DNA of 64,000 bases from Rhodococcus sp. RD6.2 (GTDB taxonomy: Bacteria > Actinomycetota > Actinomycetes > Mycobacteriales > Mycobacteriaceae). The notes below the pieces were generated by a model, which did not search any database, had not been told where the DNA came from, and worked only from the letters and a program-made list of their open reading frames with translations. Numbering within the stretch: position 1 is the stretch's first letter; every line of letters begins with the position of its first letter. Of the stretch, positions 7,603-19,022 are shown one piece after another. A program made the translations under genes and the position numbers. The stretch lies in the NCBI RefSeq assembly GCF_001040705.1, contig NZ_CVQP01000009.1, forward strand, positions 354,139 to 418,138, in the 5' to 3' direction.

Positions 7603-9057
7603 TCAGCTGAAGTGCATGACGCCGTCGTCGACGGTGCGGTGGCGCAGCGTCACCAGGTCGTGGACGTAACTCATGCCGAGTTGCCAGGGGGCGCGCGAGC
7701 CCGAGTGGGGGAACTGGTCGATGGAGCGCTGCACGTAGCCGGCCTCGAAGTCGAGCAGCGGCCGCGTCGTGATCGTCGGGTCGTCGTTCTCGGGGACACA
7801 CACCGTCTCGCCGCGGCCGTCCATGCGGGCGAGCAGGCGGCAGAAGTACTCGGCAACGAGGTCGGCCTTCAGCGTCCAGGAGGCGTTGGTGTAGCCGATG
7901 GTGAACACGAAGTTGGGGATGCCGCTGAGCATCATTCCCTTGTACGCCAGGGTTTCCGGAAGTGACACCGGTGTGCCGTCGACGAGGAGTTGGGCGCCGC
8001 CGAAGATCAGCAGGTTCAGGCCGGTCGCGGTGACGATCACGTCGGCGTCGAGTTGGGTTCCCGACTCCAGGGCGAGTCCGGTCTCGGTGAACGTGGAGAT
8101 ACGGTCGGTGACGATCGATGCGGTGCCGTGCCGAATCGAGCGGAACAGGTCGCCGTCGGGGACGAGGCACAGGCGCTGGTCCCACGGGTTGTACCGCGGC
8201 GTCAAGTGGGTGTCGATGTCGTAGCCCGCGGGGAGTTGCCGCTCCTGGGCCTTGCGGAGGAACTTCTTGACCAGTCGTGGCTTCCGCTGGCTGAGCTGGT
8301 AGACCAGGATCGAGATCGCGACGTTCTTCCACCGTGAGATGGGGTACGCGATCCGATCGCCGACGAGCCGGCGGAGGGTGTTGTTGATCGGATCCTTCGC
8401 AGGGAGGGAGGCGATGTAGGTGGGGGAGCGCTGCAGCATCGTCACGTGCTCGGCGTCGCCTGCCATCGCGGGGACGAGTGTGACGGCGGTGGCGCCGCTG
8501 CCGATCACCACGACCTTCTTGCCGGCGTAGTCGAGGTCGACGGGCCAGTGCTGCGGGTGCACGATCCGGCCACGGAAGCGTTCGGTGCCTTCGAATTTCG
8601 GGGTGAACCCCTCGTCGTAGCGGTAGTAGCCGGTGCACGAGTACAGGAATCGGGCGGTGAGCGTCACCTCGCGGCCGGCGTGCTCCGCGGTGACGGTCCA
8701 CACGCGGTCGGTGGACGACCAGTCGGCACGGATCATTCTGTGCCCGAATCGAATCCGTTGATCGATGCCGGACTCCGCCGCGGTGGCCCGCACGTACTCG
8801 AGGATCGCGGGACCGTCAGCGATGGACTTCTCGTCGGTCCACGGCCGGAAGCGGTAGCCGAGGGTCTGCATGTCGGAGTCGGAGCGGACGCCGGGATAGC
8901 GGAACAGATCCCAGGTGCCGCCGATGGAGTCGCGTGCCTCGAGGATCGTGAACGTCTTGCGGGGGAACGCATCCTGAAGGTGGCGGGCGGCACCGATACC
9001 CGAGAGTCCTGCACCGACGATGAGGACGTCGACGTCGGGGGTGATGCTCGTGCTCAT
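7603..9057 (-). CDS. EthA-like Baeyer-Villiger flavin monooxygenase
   Basis: A 484-residue FAD/NADPH enzyme. Visible motifs are the FAD Rossmann GAGLSG (residues 16-21), the FRYPGVRSDSD segment, the BVMO fingerprint F161-x-G-x-x-x-H-x-x-x-W171 followed by Pro, the NADPH Rossmann GSGATA (186-191) and a C-terminal ATGLNL motif. It matches remembered M. tuberculosis EthA along its length (HPQHWP, YNPWDQRLCLVP, AYKGMMLSGIPN, SWTLKADLV). EthA oxidises ketones and sulfur compounds and activates thioamide prodrugs; mycolate-related roles have been proposed. No EthR-type TetR gene is adjacent. The ATG at 9057 has AGGG 7-10 bases upstream. Confidence 0.88.
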   Translation of the reverse strand: MSTSITPDVDVLIVGAGLSGIGAARHLQDAFPRKTFTILEARDSIGGTWDLFRYPGVRSDSDMQTLGYRFRPWTDEKSIADGPAILEYVRATAAESGIDQRIRFGHRMIRADWSSTDRVWTVTAEHAGREVTLTARFLYSCTGYYRYDEGFTPKFEGTERFRGRIVHPQHWPVDLDYAGKKVVVIGSGATAVTLVPAMAGDAEHVTMLQRSPTYIASLPAKDPINNTLRRLVGDRIAYPISRWKNVAISILVYQLSQRKPRLVKKFLRKAQERQLPAGYDIDTHLTPRYNPWDQRLCLVPDGDLFRSIRHGTASIVTDRISTFTETGLALESGTQLDADVIVTATGLNLLIFGGAQLLVDGTPVSLPETLAYKGMMLSGIPNFVFTIGYTNASWTLKADLVAEYFCRLLARMDGRGETVCVPENDDPTITTRPLLDFEAGYVQRSIDQFPHSGSRAPWQLGMSYVHDLVTLRHRTVDDGVMHFS

Positions 9058-9126
9058 GGTGACCCTCCGTGTTCAGGAGAACTGCGTGTGAATCAACGTA
9101 GCACTCAAAATTGGCCCGAAGAGCTC

Positions 9127-9160
9127 GAACGGCCCCCGGCTCGAGAGCCGAGGGCCGTTC
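9127..9160 (-). terminator. Probable terminator of serC
   Basis: A 16-bp stem (15 of 16 paired) with a 2-4 nt loop, GAACGGCCC...GGGCCGTTC, 35 bases after the serC stop. No U-tract follows, as is common in actinobacteria. Confidence 0.6.
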
Positions 9161-9195
9161 AGACCGTGCATGGGAATCAGAGCTGCCCGAGGAGG

Positions 9196-10356
<1,161 letters not shown>

Positions 10357-11481
10357 TTAGCGGGCGATCTTGTCCCAGCCGGCGACGGACTCGGGGGTCC
10401 GGGGCTCGGGTCCGGTGTAGATGGCTGCCGGGCGGACCAGCTTGCCGAGGCGCTTCTGCTCGAGGATGTGCGCACACCAGCCTGCGGTGCGGCCACAGGT
10501 GAACATCGCGGGCATCATCGCTGCCGGGACCTCGGCGAAGTCGAGGATGACCGCGGCCCAGAACTCGACGTTGGTCTCGATGGCGCGATCCGGGCGGCGC
10601 TCACGCAGCTCGGCGAGCGCGGCCTGCTCCAGTGCGGCCGCGACCTCGTAGCGCGGTGCGTTCAGGCGCTTGGCGGTGTTGCGCAGCACGCGGGCCCGGG
10701 GGTCCTCCGCGCGGTACACGCGGTGACCGAAGCCCATCAGCTTCTCCTTGCGGTCGAGGATTCCCTTGACCAGGGCGCGGGCGTCGCCGGTGCGCTCGGT
10801 CTCCTCGATCATCGGCAGCACGCGGGCAGGTGCGCCGCCGTGCAGCGGGCCGGACATGGCACCGACGGCGCCGGACAGCGACGCCGCGACGTCGGCGCCG
10901 GTGGAGGCGATGACGCGGGCGGTGAAGGTGGAGGCGTTCATGCCGTGTTCGGCGGCGGACACCCAGTAGGCGTCGATCGCGGCGACGTGCGCCGGGTCCG
11001 GGTCGCCCTTCCAGCGGATCATGAACCGCTCGGTGACGGTCTTCGCGGCGTCGATCTGCTTCTGCGGCACCGCAGGCTGGTAGATGCCGCGGGCGGACTG
11101 CGCGACGTAGGACAGGGCCATGACGGCGGCGCGGGCGAGGTTCTCGCGGGCGGTTTCGTCGTCGATGTCGAGGAGCGGCTCGAAGCCCCAGATCGGGGCG
11201 AGCATCGCGAGGCCGGCCTGGACGTCGACGCGGACGTCACCGGTGTGGATGGGGAGGGGGAAGGGCTCGGCGGGCGGCAGGCCCTGACCGAACTCGCCGT
11301 CGACGAGCAGTGCCCAGACGTCGCCGAAGGTCACGCCCTGTTCGACGAGATCCTCGATGTCCACGCCGCGGTAGCGCAGCGCGCCGCCGTCCTTGTCGGG
11401 TTCGGCGATGTCACTCGTGAAGGCGACAACGCCCTCGAGTCCGCTGACGAATCCTTCGGGTACTGCCGCGCTCGGTGCCAT
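10357..11481 (-). CDS. citA: Citrate synthase 2 (citA type)
   Basis: A 374-residue type I/II citrate synthase-like enzyme condensing oxaloacetate with acetyl-CoA, or with propionyl-CoA as a methylcitrate synthase. Active-site elements seen are GPLHGGAPARVLPM (His), MGFGHRVYRAEDPRARVL (His) and the C-terminal MFTCGRTAGWCAHILEQ with NVEFWAAVILD upstream. It is shorter than the GltA-type enzyme at 14853 and starts APSAAVPEGFVSGLEGVVAF, the citA (Rv0889c) pattern. GAGGAGAG lies 7 bases before the ATG. serC begins 42 bases after its stop on the same strand, so the two may be cotranscribed. The sequence does not decide between citrate and methylcitrate activity. Confidence 0.88.
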   Translation of the reverse strand: MAPSAAVPEGFVSGLEGVVAFTSDIAEPDKDGGALRYRGVDIEDLVEQGVTFGDVWALLVDGEFGQGLPPAEPFPLPIHTGDVRVDVQAGLAMLAPIWGFEPLLDIDDETARENLARAAVMALSYVAQSARGIYQPAVPQKQIDAAKTVTERFMIRWKGDPDPAHVAAIDAYWVSAAEHGMNASTFTARVIASTGADVAASLSGAVGAMSGPLHGGAPARVLPMIEETERTGDARALVKGILDRKEKLMGFGHRVYRAEDPRARVLRNTAKRLNAPRYEVAAALEQAALAELRERRPDRAIETNVEFWAAVILDFAEVPAAMMPAMFTCGRTAGWCAHILEQKRLGKLVRPAAIYTGPEPRTPESVAGWDKIAR

Positions 11482-11647
11482 TCTCGTGGACTCTCCTCAT
11501 CCGAGTGCCGCCGGTCCGGGCCGCACTAGCCGATTCGTCGGTTGCACGTGATCGGGATGCGGGCACGTGTCAGCCGCGGTCACTCGAACTCTATCCCGTT
11601 CGGCGTCGCCGGTGAGCAGGGCATACCCGGGAGTAACGTGTTCGGCT

Positions 11648-12361
11648 GTGCCGTCAGATGCCGAAGTGCCCGCCGACCAGCGTTCGGCCGATCCCGTCGA
11701 CCTGTCCGCGATGCGGGTGGCATATGCGACACAGGAGTCGAATTCTCCTGCGCCGGAACTGAACCTGGATGTCGCGACCGTCGCGGACGGCTGGTTCGTG
11801 CTGCTGCAGCGGTGGATCGACCAGGCCAGAGCCGCCGGGACGTCGGAACCCAATGCGATGGTCCTCGCGACCGTGGACGCCGACGGCAGGCCCGCCTCGC
11901 GAACGGTGCTGTGCAAGGGGCTTTCGGAGGAGGGGTTGGTCTTCTACACGAACCACGGCTCGAACAAGGGGCGTCAGCTGGAACGGTTCCCGTACGCGTC
12001 GGCGACGTTCGCGTGGACGGCGTTCGCCCACCAGGTGACCGTGCGTGGTGAGGTGTCGAGGGTTCCGGACGAGGTGACGGACGCGTACTGGCGGACGCGG
12101 CCGCGTGGATCGCAGCTCGGGGCGTGGGCGTCGGATCAATCGGAGCCGATCGAGTCCCGGTCCGCGCTGGACGCCCGCCTGGTGGAGGTCACGGAACGAT
12201 TCGCCGATCTCGAGGAGGTGCCACGACTGCCGGGGTGGGGTGGTTTTCTGCTCCGGCCGAGCACCGTGGAGTTCTGGCAGGGGCGCGCGAACCGTATGCA
12301 CAACCGGGTGATCGTGACGCGTGGTGAGGCCGGATGGTCGGCGCAGCGGCTGCAGCCGTGA
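11648..12361 (+). CDS. pdxH: Pyridoxamine 5'-phosphate oxidase
   Basis: A 237-residue FMN-dependent PNPOx that makes pyridoxal 5'-phosphate. Characteristic pieces are [21 protein letters not shown], the K-G-L segment, [13 protein letters not shown], then [20 protein letters not shown]-like [12 protein letters not shown] and the C-terminal [13 protein letters not shown] that binds substrate and FMN. The GTG at 11648 is taken as start because the upstream translation is not conserved; the usual short N-terminal extension ([15 protein letters not shown]) is included. It is divergent from citA across about 165 bases. It supplies the cofactor for SerC nearby. Confidence 0.9.
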   Translation: MPSDAEVPADQRSADPVDLSAMRVAYATQESNSPAPELNLDVATVADGWFVLLQRWIDQARAAGTSEPNAMVLATVDADGRPASRTVLCKGLSEEGLVFYTNHGSNKGRQLERFPYASATFAWTAFAHQVTVRGEVSRVPDEVTDAYWRTRPRGSQLGAWASDQSEPIESRSALDARLVEVTERFADLEEVPRLPGWGGFLLRPSTVEFWQGRANRMHNRVIVTRGEAGWSAQRLQP

Positions 12362-12377
12362 CTGGTAGAACTCTTTA

Positions 12378-13685
12378 GTGACTCGAACGAGACGGGAATC
12401 GTCGCAGCCCGCGACCGTGCGCAGGCGACGCCTGCTCGCCGACGTCACGCCGCTGCGCGAGCCGCACTATCGACGCCTGTGGACGGCGGGCATCGTCACC
12501 GTGATCGGTGCCCAACTCAGCGTCGTCGCGGTACCCCAGCAGATCTACGAGATCACCCGCAGCTCCGCCTACGTCGGCCTCACCGGGGTCTTCGGCCTCG
12601 TGCCGCTCGTCGTGTTCGGGCTCTGGGGCGGCGCGCTCGCCGATGTGATGGACCGGCGCAGGCTGCTCACGATCACCACGCTCGGCATGATCGCGACCTC
12701 GGTGCTGTTCTGGATCCAGGCCGCACTCGGCATGACCAACGTGTGGCTGGTCCTGGGATTGTTCTCGTTGCAGCAGGCGTTCTTCGCGGTCAATCAGCCG
12801 ACGCGGGCGGCGATCATCCCGAGGCTCGTCCCCGGTGACCAGTTGCCCGCCGCGAACTCCCTGAACATGACGGTCGTGCAGTTCGGCGCGATCGCCGGAC
12901 CTCTGCTCGCGGGGGTGCTGATCCCGTCGATCGGGCTGGCGAGCCTGTATCTGATCGACTCGATCGCGTTGCTCGCGACGCTGTGGGCCGTGGTCCGGCT
13001 CCCTCCGATACCGCCGACCGGCCCGACGACCAGAGCCGGCCTCCGATCGGTGCTCGACGGGTTCGCATACCTGTCCACCCAGAAGGTGCTGCTCGCGTCG
13101 TTCGTGGTCGACATCATCGCGATGGTGTTCGGCATGAGCCGGGCGCTGTTCCCGGAGATCGCGCACGAGACGTTCGGTGATCCCGCGTCCGGCGGCACCG
13201 CACTCGGACTGCTGTTCGCCGCGATGTCCGCGGGCGCGGTGATCGGCGGCGTGTTCTCGGGTTGGTTGCCGCGTGTGCGACGTCAGGGTCTCGCCGTCGT
13301 CGTGTGCATCGTGCTGTGGGGCCTGGCGATGGTCGGCTTCGGTGTCGCGGTCGGGTTCGCGGATCCGGACTCCGGACCAGTGTTGCTGTGGGTGGCGCTC
13401 GGATTCCTCGCGTTCGGTGGTGCCGTCGACATGGTGTCCGCGGCGTTCCGGTCGACGATGCTGCAGCAGGTCGCTCCCGACGACATGCGGGGCCGACTGC
13501 AGGGCGTGTTCATCGTGGTCGTCGCGGGCGGCCCACGGATCGGTGACGTGCTGCACGGCCTCGCCGCCTACGCGTTCGGTACCGCCGTCGCCGCGGCGGG
13601 CGGCGGAGTGCTCGTGGTCGTCGGTGTCGGGCTCGCGTGCCTGGCGTTCCCGATGTTCCTGCGGTACCGGGTGGGCCGGGGCTGA
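12378..13685 (+). CDS. MFS transporter, EntS/enterobactin-exporter-like
   Basis: A 435-residue protein with 12 predicted helices and the EntS-type MFS signature: PHYRRLWTAGIVTVIGAQ at helix 1, then GGALADVMDRRRLL (MFS motif A) between helices 2 and 3. In the middle comes FFAVNQPTRAAIIPRLVP, and after helix 6 a cytosolic stretch GLRSVLDGFAYLSTQK. This branch (PF05977) exports siderophores or drugs from the cytosol by proton antiport. It starts at a GTG 16 bases after pdxH and may be cotranscribed with it. No siderophore genes are nearby, so the substrate is open. Confidence 0.82.
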   Translation: MTRTRRESSQPATVRRRRLLADVTPLREPHYRRLWTAGIVTVIGAQLSVVAVPQQIYEITRSSAYVGLTGVFGLVPLVVFGLWGGALADVMDRRRLLTITTLGMIATSVLFWIQAALGMTNVWLVLGLFSLQQAFFAVNQPTRAAIIPRLVPGDQLPAANSLNMTVVQFGAIAGPLLAGVLIPSIGLASLYLIDSIALLATLWAVVRLPPIPPTGPTTRAGLRSVLDGFAYLSTQKVLLASFVVDIIAMVFGMSRALFPEIAHETFGDPASGGTALGLLFAAMSAGAVIGGVFSGWLPRVRRQGLAVVVCIVLWGLAMVGFGVAVGFADPDSGPVLLWVALGFLAFGGAVDMVSAAFRSTMLQQVAPDDMRGRLQGVFIVVVAGGPRIGDVLHGLAAYAFGTAVAAAGGGVLVVVGVGLACLAFPMFLRYRVGRG

Positions 13686-13762
13686 CGACCACCTCGTTGA
13701 CGACTCCGTCCCGCCGCACAGAAAGGCTTGCGCTGGCGTGAGGGTCGGGGACACTGGTCGGC

Positions 13763-14686
13763 ATGCGTGTGCCCGTGTACGAGATCGAGTTCGGTGACCA
13801 TCGAGCGGAAGTGGTGTCGCGCGGTGCGGGACTGCGCTCGCTCACGAAGTCGGGGCGCGCACTCACGGAGCCGTGGCCTGCCGGCGCGGAACAGGGAAGT
13901 CCGCCGCTGTCCGCGGGACTCGTGCTGGCTCCGTGGCCCAATCGGATCCGGGACGGCAAGTTCTGGTTCGACGGTGTCGACCATCAGCTCGCGCTCACCG
14001 AACCCGAGCGGGACAACGCCATCCACGGCCTGGTTCGCCGCGACGACTGGCAACTGGTCGACCACTCCGCGCATCGTGTCGTGCAGACCATCCGCGTCGG
14101 CCTGCACAAGGGCTGGCCGTACCCGCTGCAGCTGACGGTGACCCACGAGCTGGGGCCGGACGGCCTGACCGTCACGCACACCGCGGTCAACATCGGCGCG
14201 ACCCCCGCGCCGTTCGGGCTCGGAGTCCACACGTTCCTGCGGGTCGGAGACGTCCCCCTCGACGAGTGCACGCTGCGCCTGACCGCGGGCACCTGGCTCC
14301 CGCTCGACCCCGAGCGGATGCTGCCGCAGGGCCCGTCGAAGGCCGTCGAGGGCACCGAGTTCGACTTCACCTCGCCGCGCAGTCTTGACGGTGTGCTACT
14401 CGACGCTCCGTTCAGCTCGATCGTCCCCGACCACGACGGGCGCGCGCGGCACGAGCTGCGAGCCCCGGACGGGAGCGGGACGGTGCTGTGGACGGACCGG
14501 GCCTTCGGGTGGCTGCAGGTGTTCACCGCGGACCCGGCGCAGGGGCAGGGCTACCCGGATCGGGGACGGGCGCTCGCCGTGGAACCGATGACCTGTCCGC
14601 CGGACGCATTCAACTCCGGAATCGACGAGATCGTGCTAGCGCCGGGAGCGGACTGGTCGGGCCGCTGGGGTGTCACGGCCGTGTGA
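13763..14686 (+). CDS. Aldose 1-epimerase (GalM-like)
   Basis: A 307-residue protein of the aldose-1-epimerase beta-sandwich fold. The Arg of APWPNRIRDGKF, the His of NAIHGLV and the Glu of LAVEPMTCPPDAFNSG correspond to substrate-binding Arg, catalytic His and catalytic Glu of GalM; a second His lies in GLGVHTFLRVGD. It should interconvert alpha and beta anomers of a hexose in the cytosol. No sugar-catabolic genes flank it. The ATG at 13763 begins the first beta strand directly and has no strong ribosome site. Confidence 0.85.
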   Translation: MRVPVYEIEFGDHRAEVVSRGAGLRSLTKSGRALTEPWPAGAEQGSPPLSAGLVLAPWPNRIRDGKFWFDGVDHQLALTEPERDNAIHGLVRRDDWQLVDHSAHRVVQTIRVGLHKGWPYPLQLTVTHELGPDGLTVTHTAVNIGATPAPFGLGVHTFLRVGDVPLDECTLRLTAGTWLPLDPERMLPQGPSKAVEGTEFDFTSPRSLDGVLLDAPFSSIVPDHDGRARHELRAPDGSGTVLWTDRAFGWLQVFTADPAQGQGYPDRGRALAVEPMTCPPDAFNSGIDEIVLAPGADWSGRWGVTAV

Positions 14687-14810
14687 CCCTGGACCGAGGA
14701 AGCGATGTAATCGCCAGGTCAGCGGATTTCGTTACGGTACGAACCGGCGAAAACGGCGACCCGCCCTGGGCGGCTGTGGGCGACTGCGACTAGGTTCTTC
14801 TAACGACTGA

Positions 14811-14828
14811 CTTTTGCAACTCGCAAAG
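14811..14828 (+). promoter_or_regulatory. Inverted repeat before gltA, RamB-like motif (tentative)
   Basis: CTTTTGC and GCAAAG surround a short centre, 24 bases before the gltA GTG. The left half (ACTTTTGCAAC) resembles the TTTGCAA core bound by RamB in Corynebacterium, where gltA is a RamB target. Whether it lies in the promoter or leader cannot be told from the sequence. Confidence 0.3.
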
Positions 14829-14852
14829 CCTCGAGTTTGAGAGGGATCCTCC

Positions 14853-16151
<1,299 letters not shown>

Positions 16152-16157
16152 TCACTC

Positions 16158-16883
16158 ATGAGCAACGCACCCGAGATCGAGCCCTGGGACGGTCCGGCCC
16201 CCACCGAACTGGTGGCCGAGGACATCACCGTCGGTGACGGTGCCGAGGCGACACCCGGTTCGAAGGTCGAGGTGAACTACCACGGCGTCGAGCTCGAGAG
16301 CGGCGAGGTGTTCGATTCCTCGTTCCTGCGTGGCGAATCCATCACCTTCCCGCTCGCCGGTCTGATCGCCGGTTGGCAGGAGGGCATCCCCGGCATGAAG
16401 GTCGGCGGACGCCGCAAGCTGGTCATCCCGCCGGAGCTGGCCTACGGCCCCGCGGGCTCGGGTCACCAGCTGTCCGGGAAGACGCTGATCTTCGTCATCG
16501 ACCTGCTCGATGTCGTGGTCCCGCCGCCGGTCCCCGAGGTGGAGCCGGCCACGGGTCCCGCGCCGACCGAGCTCGTGATCGAGGACATCACCGTCGGTGA
16601 CGGCGCGGAGGCGCAGCCCGGTGGCGTCGTGGACGTGCACTACCACGGTGTCGAGTTCGACACGAACGCCGTGTTCGACTCCTCGTTCCAGCGGGGCGAC
16701 TCGGTGAAGTTCCCGCTTCCCCGGCTGATTCCCGGTTGGCAGGAGGGCATCCCCGGCATGAAGGTCGGCGGACGCCGCAAGCTGACGGTGCCGCCGGAGC
16801 TGGCGTACGGCGCCGCAGGTTCCGGGCATCCGCTCGGTGGCAAGACGCTGGTCTTCATCATCGACCTGCTCGGCACCAACTAG
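16158..16883 (+). CDS. Tandem FKBP-type peptidyl-prolyl isomerase
   Basis: A 241-residue protein made of two consecutive FKBP domains (about residues 12-118 and 133-239) joined by a Pro-rich linker (VVPPPVPEVEPATGP). Each repeats the same elements: VEVNYHGVELESGEVFDSSF / VDVHYHGVEFDTNAVFDSSF, GWQEGIPGMKVGGRRKL (identical in both) and IPPELAYGPAGSGH / VPPELAYGAAGSGH. The FK506-pocket residues (Y-H, F-D, W, A-Y-G) are kept in both, so both domains may be active. It has no signal peptide, so it is a cytosolic folding catalyst. Single-domain FKBPs of about 120 residues are the usual actinobacterial form. It sits 6 bases after gltA. Confidence 0.92.
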   Translation: MSNAPEIEPWDGPAPTELVAEDITVGDGAEATPGSKVEVNYHGVELESGEVFDSSFLRGESITFPLAGLIAGWQEGIPGMKVGGRRKLVIPPELAYGPAGSGHQLSGKTLIFVIDLLDVVVPPPVPEVEPATGPAPTELVIEDITVGDGAEAQPGGVVDVHYHGVEFDTNAVFDSSFQRGDSVKFPLPRLIPGWQEGIPGMKVGGRRKLTVPPELAYGAAGSGHPLGGKTLVFIIDLLGTN

Positions 16884-16891
16884 AGATTCCC

Positions 16892-16931
16892 GACCGAGGG
16901 CCCGCATCGCACGCGATGCGGGCCCTCGGTC
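16892..16931. terminator. Bidirectional terminator between FKBP and prrB
   Basis: Two perfectly complementary 19-bp arms beginning GACCGAGGGCCCGC form a very stable hairpin 8 bases after the FKBP stop and 29 bases beyond the convergent prrB stop. No T-tract. Confidence 0.8.
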
Positions 16932-16960
16932 GTCCGGGGAGGTGTCGGGCGGGTGCCGCG

Positions 16961-18280
16961 TCAGGACCGGGCCGGGAACTCGAACACCAGTCGTGTGCCC
17001 CCGAGGTTGCTGTCCTCGAACCAGGCACGGCCACCGTGCAATTGGGCCTGCTGCTCGACGAGGGAGAGACCGAGACCCGAGCCGCCCGCTGCGGCGTGGG
17101 AGCCCCGCCGGAACCGCTCGAAGACCACCTCACGTTCGGCTTCCGGGATGCCACACCCGTTGTCGTCCACCGTGAGCCGGACGGTGCCGTCCGTCCGCCG
17201 CTGCACGGCGAGCACGATCTCCGTTGCACCGCCGTGCCGCACCGCGTTCGATGTCGCGTTGTCCACCGCCAGGCGCATGCCCGCGGGCAGACCGAGGATC
17301 ACCAGCGACGGTTCGGCTTCGACACGCACCCGCAGATTCGGGTGCTGACGCTGCGCGTCGTGCGCTGCCGCGTCGCACAATTCGGCCAGATCCGTCGCGA
17401 CGTGGTCGCTGTCGCTGGACAGTTCGCCGGACGCGAGCCGTTCGAGCGCGGACAGAGTGGACTCGACACGGCCCTGGGTTCGCGCCAGGTCGGCGAGGAT
17501 CTCGGCCCGCTGCGTCGCGTCGAGTTCGAGTGTGGACAGCACCTCGATGTCGGTACGCATCGCGGTCAGCGGGGTCCGTAGCTCATGTGCGGACGCCGCC
17601 GCGAAGTCGCGTGCCGTTTCCAGTGCCTGCTCGGTTCGCCCCTGTGCCTGAGCGATCCGGCCGAGCATCTTCTCGATGGCCAGCGCCAGTTCCTCCGCCT
17701 CCCGCACACCCGACACCTTGGCGGGTTGCGGTGCGTCACGGGCGATCTGGTGGGTGAGCCGCACGATCGGCCGCACGGCGCGGCCACCGAAGAACCAGCC
17801 GAGGACGGTGGCCGCGGCGACGGCGAACGCGCCCGCGATCAGCACCCACTTGCGCTGGTCGGTCGTGATGTCCCGGGCCTCCGACGCGGGAACCGCCAGC
17901 GACATCAGCATCGGGGAGTTCGGGATCGCGGCCGTGGAGACCCGGTAGTCGACGCCGTCGACGTCGACCGTGCTCGCGCCCGCCTCGGTGACGGGCAGTT
18001 TCGTCGGGGTGCTGGCGATGACGTCACCGGTTCCGGTGGATCGGATGGTGATCGCGAACGCGCCGCCGTCGCCGAAGGTCGGCAGGAACGATGCCGCGGT
18101 CGCGATGTTCGCCACCAGGACACTCGACGCGGTGTCGAGCCGGCGGTCCAACTGCGCCATGTTGTTCCGGGAGATCGCGAGCGAGACGAAGATGCCCAGC
18201 AGGACGACGATGACGGCGGCGCCGAGGGCTGCGGCCGCCGCGACACGCGCACGCAGCGAGTAGGAACGCCGCCGACTCAC
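16961..18280 (-). CDS. prrB: Sensor histidine kinase PrrB
   Basis: A 439-residue membrane kinase. It has an N-terminal transmembrane helix (about 14-36), an extracytoplasmic sensor of about 120 residues, a second helix (about 150-170), a HAMP region, the DHp H-box SAHELRTPLTAMRTD, and a HATPase domain with N-box NATSNAVRHGG, G1 DDNGCGIPE and G2 GSGLGLSLV. It phosphorylates PrrA, encoded 10 bases upstream. In mycobacteria PrrAB is needed early after infection, affects respiration and lipid genes, and is regarded as essential in M. tuberculosis. The GTG at 18280, just after the prrA stop, is favoured over upstream starts that would overlap prrA extensively. Confidence 0.9.
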   Translation of the reverse strand: MSRRRSYSLRARVAAAAALGAAVIVVLLGIFVSLAISRNNMAQLDRRLDTASSVLVANIATAASFLPTFGDGGAFAITIRSTGTGDVIASTPTKLPVTEAGASTVDVDGVDYRVSTAAIPNSPMLMSLAVPASEARDITTDQRKWVLIAGAFAVAAATVLGWFFGGRAVRPIVRLTHQIARDAPQPAKVSGVREAEELALAIEKMLGRIAQAQGRTEQALETARDFAAASAHELRTPLTAMRTDIEVLSTLELDATQRAEILADLARTQGRVESTLSALERLASGELSSDSDHVATDLAELCDAAAHDAQRQHPNLRVRVEAEPSLVILGLPAGMRLAVDNATSNAVRHGGATEIVLAVQRRTDGTVRLTVDDNGCGIPEAEREVVFERFRRGSHAAAGGSGLGLSLVEQQAQLHGGRAWFEDSNLGGTRLVFEFPARS

Positions 18281-18290
18281 TACGCGAGCC

Positions 18291-19022
18291 TCAGGCCGGT
18301 TCGCGGAGCACGAAACCGACTCCGCGAACCGTGTGCAGGATGCGGGCATGGCCGTGCGCTTCGAGTTTGCGGCGCAGGTACCCGACGAAGACGTCCACGA
18401 CATTGGTGTCCGCGACGAAGTCGTAACCCCACACCAGTTCCAGCAGTCGCTCCCGGCTCAGCACCACGCCGCTGTTGCGCACCAGGATCGCGAGAAGCTC
18501 GAATTCCCTTTTGGTGAGATCGATCTCGTTGCCGTCGAGGGTGGCCCGGCGGCCCGGGAGATCGAGAGTGAGGAGTCCGACGGTGACGCTGCCCGGAGGC
18601 TGCGGCGGCGCGGGGGCCGCGCGCCTGCGCAGCATCGCGTTGATCCGGGCGACGAGTTCGGCGAGCACGAACGGCTTCACCAGGTAGTCGTCGGCGCCGG
18701 CCTCGAGACCTGCCACCCGGTCGTCCACCGACGAGCGGGCGCTGAGAACGCAGATCGGGATGTCGTTGCCCATCGCGCGCAGCGCGGTCACCACGCTCGC
18801 GCCGTCGAGGACCGGCATGTTCATGTCCAGGACGACCGCGTCGGGGGAACGCTCGGCGACCATGGTCAGGGCCTGGGCACCGTTGGCCGCGGTAAGGATG
18901 GTGAACCCGGACAGGCGCAGCCCCCTGCGCAGGGACGAGAGCACGTCCTCGTCGTCGTCGACGACAAGGAGAGTGGCGGAAGCGGTGTCGGTCACCTGGC
19001 TATTGTGCCTGGACGCTGTCAT
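18291..19022 (-). CDS. prrA: Response regulator PrrA (OmpR family)
   Basis: About 243 residues from the ATG at 19022, or 234 from a GTG at 18995. The receiver domain has the acidic pocket DDD, phospho-acceptor Asp in [13 protein letters not shown], Ser/Thr in CVLSARSS and Lys in DYLVKPF. The C-terminal winged helix ([14 protein letters not shown], then [17 protein letters not shown]) is OmpR/PhoB type. It matches remembered M. tuberculosis PrrA along its length. The ATG choice is based on its ATGA overlap with the upstream prpE stop, suggesting translational coupling. prrB follows after 10 bases, so the order is prpE-prrA-prrB. Confidence 0.92.
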   Translation of the reverse strand: MTASRHNSQVTDTASATLLVVDDDEDVLSSLRRGLRLSGFTILTAANGAQALTMVAERSPDAVVLDMNMPVLDGASVVTALRAMGNDIPICVLSARSSVDDRVAGLEAGADDYLVKPFVLAELVARINAMLRRRAAPAPPQPPGSVTVGLLTLDLPGRRATLDGNEIDLTKREFELLAILVRNSGVVLSRERLLELVWGYDFVADTNVVDVFVGYLRRKLEAHGHARILHTVRGVGFVLREPA

